Shown piece after piece: positions 60,410 through 64,000 of a DNA stretch of 64,000 nucleotides. A model generated the notes under the pieces. That model saw nothing but the letters and a program-made list of their open reading frames with translations. It did not search any database and was not told the DNA's origin. The stretch covers positions 6,696,001 through 6,760,000 of the forward strand of contig NZ_BAABIS010000001.1 in NCBI RefSeq assembly GCF_039542905.1. The letters are read 5' to 3'. Every line of letters begins with the position of its first letter. Position 1 is the stretch's first letter. The position numbers were made by a program, and so were the translations under genes. This DNA is from Kitasatospora terrestris (GTDB taxonomy: Bacteria; Actinomycetota; Actinomycetes; Streptomycetales; Streptomycetaceae).

Positions 60410-60483
60410 GGTGCAGACAGGGGCGGGTCGGTGCGAACCCGCCCCCGGCGGAGGTGGGTGCGGCGGTCGGCGACCGCGGCACC
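60410..60483 (+). ncRNA. structured leader before bluB-cobT, possible cobalamin-type riboswitch
   Basis: GGTGC (60410-60414) pairs with GCACC (60479-60483) and encloses two hairpins: GGGGCGGGT-CGGTGCGA-ACCCGCCCC (60420-60445, perfect 9 bp) and GCGGTC-GGC-GACCGC near 60462. The GGTGCGAACCC loop segment resembles the conserved GGTGNGAANCC of cobalamin riboswitches, but the B12 box itself (GCC-ACTG...GGGAAGGC) is not recognisable. It lies 35 nt before the start of a B12 gene. Confidence 0.35.
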
Positions 60484-60518
60484 GAGGGCGCGCAAGCGGC
60501 CCGGAAGGAGCTTTTGAC

Positions 60519-63500
60519 ATGACCGATGGCGGCCACGTCCCCAACGGCGGCCCGCTCGCGCCCGAGCCCGGCGACCCCGGGCACGTGCCCGGCGCGCCGC
60601 TCGGCAGCCCCTGGTCCACCGAGCACCGGCCCGCGTACACCTTCCTCGACCAGCCCGACCAGCTGGACGAGGAGGAGGACGTCCTGCTGATGCCCGGCCC
60701 GCAGGCCGCCTGGGGGGAGCCCATCCACGGCGCCGTCGAGACCGTCAACGTCGACCCCACCCCCGCCGACCTCCCGGTCGGCGACACCATGCCGCTGCGC
60801 ACCGTCGACGACCCGGCCGCCGCCACCCCGCCCGCCGGCACCCCGGTCGCGCCCTCCTGGCCGCCGCTCACGCCGCCCGCCCCGGCCGCCGCAGAACCGG
60901 TTGTGCAGCCCGCGCCCGCGCCAGCGCCCGTCGTCGAACCGCTGACGGCCGCTCAGCCCCAGCCGCGCCGACCCCTGCACGCCGGCCCGCCGATCCCGGA
61001 CCCCTCCCTGATGACCGGGCACGTCCCGGTCCGCTCGCTCGCCGACCGCGGCCCCTCCACCACCCCCGGCGGCACCCCCGCCTACGGCGTCCCCGTCCCG
61101 CCCGCGCCGCCGCTCACCCCGCTCTTCAGCGACGCCCAGCAGCCCGTACCCGCGGACGCCACCGCCGTTGCCCAGCCCGCACCCGCGGACGCCACCGCGC
61201 AGCCGGTGCCCGCGGACGCCACCGCTGTTGCCCAGCCCGCACCCGCGGACGCCACCGCGCAGCCGGTGCCCGCGGACGCCACCGCTGTTGCCCAGCCCGC
61301 ACCCGCGGACGCCACCGCGCAGCCGGTGCCCGGCGAGGCCCCCGCGGCGGTGGCCGCGCCCGCCGCCGCGCAGCCCGCACCCGCGGACGCCACCGCTGTT
61401 GCCCAGCCCGCACCTGCGGAGATCGCCGCGCAGCCGGTGCCCGGCGAGGCCCCCGCAGCGGTGGCCGCGCCCGCCGCCGCGCAGCACCTGCCGTTCGACG
61501 CCGTCGCCCAGCCCGTGCCCGCCGCCGATCCCGCGCTCGTGGACCCGACTGCGGCGGCCGTTGCCGCCGCCGCGCAGCCCGTTCCCACCGAGGCCGCCGC
61601 GGCAGCGCCCGTCGCGCAGCCCGCGCCCCTGGACGCCACCGCTCAGTTGGCGCCCGCGGTCACCGCCGAGCAGCCCCTGCCCGGCGACGGCGCCGCCGTC
61701 CAGTCCGCGCCCCTGGACGCCGCCGCGGCAGCGCCCGTGGCCCAGCCCGTCCCGGCAAACGCCGTCCCGGCCACGCCCGTTGCGCAGCCCGTACCCGCCG
61801 ACGCCCTCCAGCCGGCTCCGGCGGAGGCGGCGTTCCCCGGCGGGCCGTCGCCCGCGGGCGCACCGCACCCGGGCGCCGTCGGTCCTGACGGTCTTCCGCT
61901 CGCCGCCGTGCAGCCCCTCGCCGTCGGTGCCGACGGCCAGGTCCCGGCACCGGCGCAGCCGTTCGCGGTCGGCCCGGACGGTCAGCCGCAGGTCCCCGCC
62001 GCCGAGCCGGTCGCCCAGCCCGCCGCTGTCGGTCCCGACGGCCGACCGCTTCCGGTGGGTCCGGACGGTCTTCCGCTCGCTGCCGGGCAGCCCTTCGCCG
62101 TCGGTCTCGACGGCCAGGTCCCGGCCCCGGCCCAGCCGGTCCAGGTCGGCCCCGAGACGCTGCACCTCGCCGCCCCGGTCGCCCCGCTGCCCGGTGACGC
62201 CCAGCCTGCCGCCGTCGGCCCGGACGGACAGCCGCTCGCTCCGGTCGGCGCCGAGACGCTGCACCTCGCCGCCCAGGACGCCGCGCCCACCGCCGACGCC
62301 CCGGCCGCTGCGGCGGGGGCCGACGCGGTGTCCGCCGGCGCCGCGCCCACTGACGCCGTGTCCGCCGACGTCGCCCCGGCGCAGCCGCTGGACGCCGCGG
62401 TCGTGGCCCCTCAGCCGCCCCTCGCGGACCCGGCGCAGCCCGTCCATGCGCCGGCGGGGGAGTCCCAGGAGCAGCCCGCCCCTGCCCAGCCCGCTCCTGC
62501 CCAGCCCGCTCCTGCCGAGCTCGCCGGACCCGAGACCGTCGCCGCGGTCCCGGCCGACGCGACACTCTTGCTGTCCGCGGAAACCGCGCTCGCGCAGGAG
62601 CCGGCCGCCGCCGTGCAGCCGGTCGCGGTCGTCGTCGCGGAGCCGGTGGAGGCCCCGGAGGAGGCCCCGGCCCAGGCGGAGATCCCGCCGCAGCAGAGCG
62701 GTAGAGGCGGCCAGCACCGCCGGATCTCGGCCTTCCTCGCCGACCCGGCTCCGGCCCTCACCGACCTCGTCCCGGCCGACCTCGCCCCGGCGGAGGCCCC
62801 CACCTCCGCCGACCTTCCCCAGGCCGACGCCCCCACCGCCACCTCCGAAGAGCCGAGCGCCACCGTGTCCACCGCAGAGCCCGCCCCGATCGCCGCCGAC
62901 CTCCCCCCGGTCGACGCGTCCACCCTCACCCCCGACGCCCCGGCCGCCGAGCAGACGGCCGCCGAGCAGACGACCGTCGAGGCCGTCGCCACCGAGCTCA
63001 TCGTCGAGGCCGCCACCGTCGAGGGCACGACCGCCGAGCCGGTCACCGCCGAGCCGGTCACCGCCGAGCCCGTCACCGCAGAGGACGCCGACGCCGAGCG
63101 GCCGCCGGCCGCCCCGGGCTTCGACGACGCCGGCCGCGACGCGGTGCACCAGGTGATCCGCGAGCGCCGCGACATCCGCAACGGCTTCCGCGGCGACCCG
63201 ATCCCGCACGAGGTGCTGATCCGCGTCCTCGAGGCGGCCCACACCGCGCCGAGCGTCGGCTACTCGCAGCCGTGGGACTTCGTGGTGATCCGCTCGTCCG
63301 AGACCCGCCGCAAGATGCACCAGCTGGCGATGCGACAGCGCGACGAGTACGCGGACTCGCTGCCCAAGGGCCGGGCGAAGCAGTTCAAGGAAATCAAGAT
63401 CGAGGCGATCCTCGAGACCCCGGTCAACATCGTGGTGACCGCCGACCGCACCCGCGGCGGCCGGCACACGCTCGGCCGGCACACCCAGCCGCAGATGGCC

Positions 63501-64000
63501 CCGTACTCGGCCGCGCTGGCCGTGGAGAACCTGTGGCTCGCGGCCCGCGCGGAGGGCCTGGGCGTCGGCTGGGTCAGCTTCTTCGACGAGGAGGAGATGG
63601 TCCGCGAGCTCGGCCTGCCCGAGCACCTGGACGTGGTGGCGTACCTGTGCGTCGGCTACGTGGACTCCTTCCCGGACGAGCCGGAGCTGCAGCAGCAGGG
63701 CTGGGCGAAGAAGCGCCCGCTGTCCTGGGTGGTGCACGAGGAGCAGTACGGCAACCGCGCGCTGCCCGGCGAGGAGCCGCACGACCTGCTGTCTGACACC
63801 CTCCGGGGCATCCGCCCGCTGGACGCGAAGGCGCTCGGCGAGGCGTGGGACCGGCAGAAGCGGATGACCAAGCCGGCCGGTTCGCTCGGCATGCTGGAGA
63901 TCATCGCGGCGCAGCTGTCCGGCCTGTCCCGGAAGTGCCCGCCGCCGATCCCGGAGCCCGCCTGCGTGGCGATCTTCGCGGGTGACCACGGCGTGCACGC
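60519..64000 (+). CDS. cobT: BluB-CobT fusion with very long Pro/Ala-rich N-terminal region (3' end cut by window)
   Basis: 1160 codons are inside the window. Residues 1 to about 865 are low-complexity Pro/Ala/Gln/Val sequence with tandem repeats and an acidic start. A flavin-dependent BluB domain follows (DAVHQVIRERRDIRNGFRGDPIPHEVLIRVLEAAHTAPSVGYSQPWDF; GRHTQPQMAPYSAALAVENLWLAARAEGLGVGWVSFF), which makes 5,6-dimethylbenzimidazole from FMNH2. Then the start of CobT (RKCPPPIPEPACVAIFAGDHGVHA), which attaches DMB to a ribose phosphate. The fusion couples making and activating the lower ligand of B12. AAGGAG lies 8 nt before the ATG. Confidence 0.9.
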   Translation, partial: MTDGGHVPNGGPLAPEPGDPGHVPGAPLGSPWSTEHRPAYTFLDQPDQLDEEEDVLLMPGPQAAWGEPIHGAVETVNVDPTPADLPVGDTMPLRTVDDPAAATPPAGTPVAPSWPPLTPPAPAAAEPVVQPAPAPAPVVEPLTAAQPQPRRPLHAGPPIPDPSLMTGHVPVRSLADRGPSTTPGGTPAYGVPVPPAPPLTPLFSDAQQPVPADATAVAQPAPADATAQPVPADATAVAQPAPADATAQPVPADATAVAQPAPADATAQPVPGEAPAAVAAPAAAQPAPADATAVAQPAPAEIAAQPVPGEAPAAVAAPAAAQHLPFDAVAQPVPAADPALVDPTAAAVAAAAQPVPTEAAAAAPVAQPAPLDATAQLAPAVTAEQPLPGDGAAVQSAPLDAAAAAPVAQPVPANAVPATPVAQPVPADALQPAPAEAAFPGGPSPAGAPHPGAVGPDGLPLAAVQPLAVGADGQVPAPAQPFAVGPDGQPQVPAAEPVAQPAAVGPDGRPLPVGPDGLPLAAGQPFAVGLDGQVPAPAQPVQVGPETLHLAAPVAPLPGDAQPAAVGPDGQPLAPVGAETLHLAAQDAAPTADAPAAAAGADAVSAGAAPTDAVSADVAPAQPLDAAVVAPQPPLADPAQPVHAPAGESQEQPAPAQPAPAQPAPAELAGPETVAAVPADATLLLSAETALAQEPAAAVQPVAVVVAEPVEAPEEAPAQAEIPPQQSGRGGQHRRISAFLADPAPALTDLVPADLAPAEAPTSADLPQADAPTATSEEPSATVSTAEPAPIAADLPPVDASTLTPDAPAAEQTAAEQTTVEAVATELIVEAATVEGTTAEPVTAEPVTAEPVTAEDADAERPPAAPGFDDAGRDAVHQVIRERRDIRNGFRGDPIPHEVLIRVLEAAHTAPSVGYSQPWDFVVIRSSETRRKMHQLAMRQRDEYADSLPKGRAKQFKEIKIEAILETPVNIVVTADRTRGGRHTLGRHTQPQMAPYSAALAVENLWLAARAEGLGVGWVSFFDEEEMVRELGLPEHLDVVAYLCVGYVDSFPDEPELQQQGWAKKRPLSWVVHEEQYGNRALPGEEPHDLLSDTLRGIRPLDAKALGEAWDRQKRMTKPAGSLGMLEIIAAQLSGLSRKCPPPIPEPACVAIFAGDHGVH
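61141..61330 (+). repeat. 60-bp tandem repeat in the bluB-cobT gene
   Basis: Three copies of a 60-bp unit; 61201-61260 and 61261-61320 are identical and 61141-61200 differs at a few positions. Each codes 20 residues containing AVAQPAPADATAQPVPADAT. Partial copies continue to about 61470. Confidence 0.95.

Noticed and set aside
59874..63998. 1374-residue minus-strand reading frame
   Set aside because: Antisense shadow of the repetitive bluB-cobT gene; its Gly/Arg/Val composition is produced by high GC, while the plus strand shows real BluB and CobT domains.

Overview
The window is very GC-rich, uses GTG and TTG starts freely, packs genes tightly, and has GC-rich hairpin terminators and families typical of Streptomyces and Kitasatospora (DUF2510, DUF1844, SseB, GH46 chitosanase, a BluB-CobT fusion). 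It reads as a chromosomal segment of a streptomycete. Genus level cannot be settled from the sequence alone.

Layout. 1-4.6 kb: a truncated MocR regulator, then a small co-directional set with two HAD phosphatases, a divergent PurC (SAICAR synthetase)-like enzyme, an SDR reductase and a protein of unknown function. 4.6-12 kb: 5'-3' exonuclease, CDF metal exporter, chromate transporter, class-I glutamine-amidotransferase-like hydrolase, DUF2510 protein, PLP-dependent racemase/aldolase and a beta-lactamase-like protein. 12-21 kb: a conserved translation block, infC (AUC start, with a terminator in its leader), rpmI, rplT, a TrmH-type RNA methyltransferase, a PAS sensor kinase, pheS and pheT. 21-24 kb: an MBL-fold hydrolase, a secreted chitosanase with a palindromic operator, and an unknown gene followed by a remarkable tRNA locus. 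24-45 kb: mostly single metabolic, regulatory and transport genes, plus one intact IS5-type insertion sequence (34907-35899). 45-52 kb: the arginine operon argCJBDR and argH, both with ARG-box-like palindromes over their promoters. 52-58 kb: an oxidoreductase, a small sigma factor, GNAT enzymes and a methionine ABC transporter (metNIQ) preceded by a Cys/Met-rich leader peptide. 58.7-64 kb: cobalamin genes, a CbiE/CbiT fusion and a BluB-CobT fusion whose N-terminal part is an extremely long Pro/Ala-rich repetitive segment. The last gene runs off the window.

The most unusual feature is 24.0-24.3 kb. The tRNA parts there lie in the order 3' half then 5' half. Read that way the second unit (24191-24264) gives a full cloverleaf: acceptor 7/7 with one G.U, D stem 4/4, anticodon stem 5/5 extendable to 7, and T stem 5/5. 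The first unit (about 24044-24126) gives a perfect 7-bp acceptor, a canonical T arm with encoded CCA and a canonical D arm, but its anticodon arm is unclear. In both units the sequences beyond the anticodon side are complementary to each other. This is the design of circularly permuted tRNA genes, which are established in some algae and archaea. I know of no settled bacterial example, and it is the main candidate here for an undescribed system.

Functional links: arginine synthesis (argCJBDH plus the repressor argR) is complete in this window except for argG, carbamoyl-phosphate synthase and OTCase. The metNIQ leader and the structured leader before bluB-cobT suggest RNA-level control of methionine uptake and of the B12 lower ligand. 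The infC leader and AUC start suggest autogenous control of IF3.
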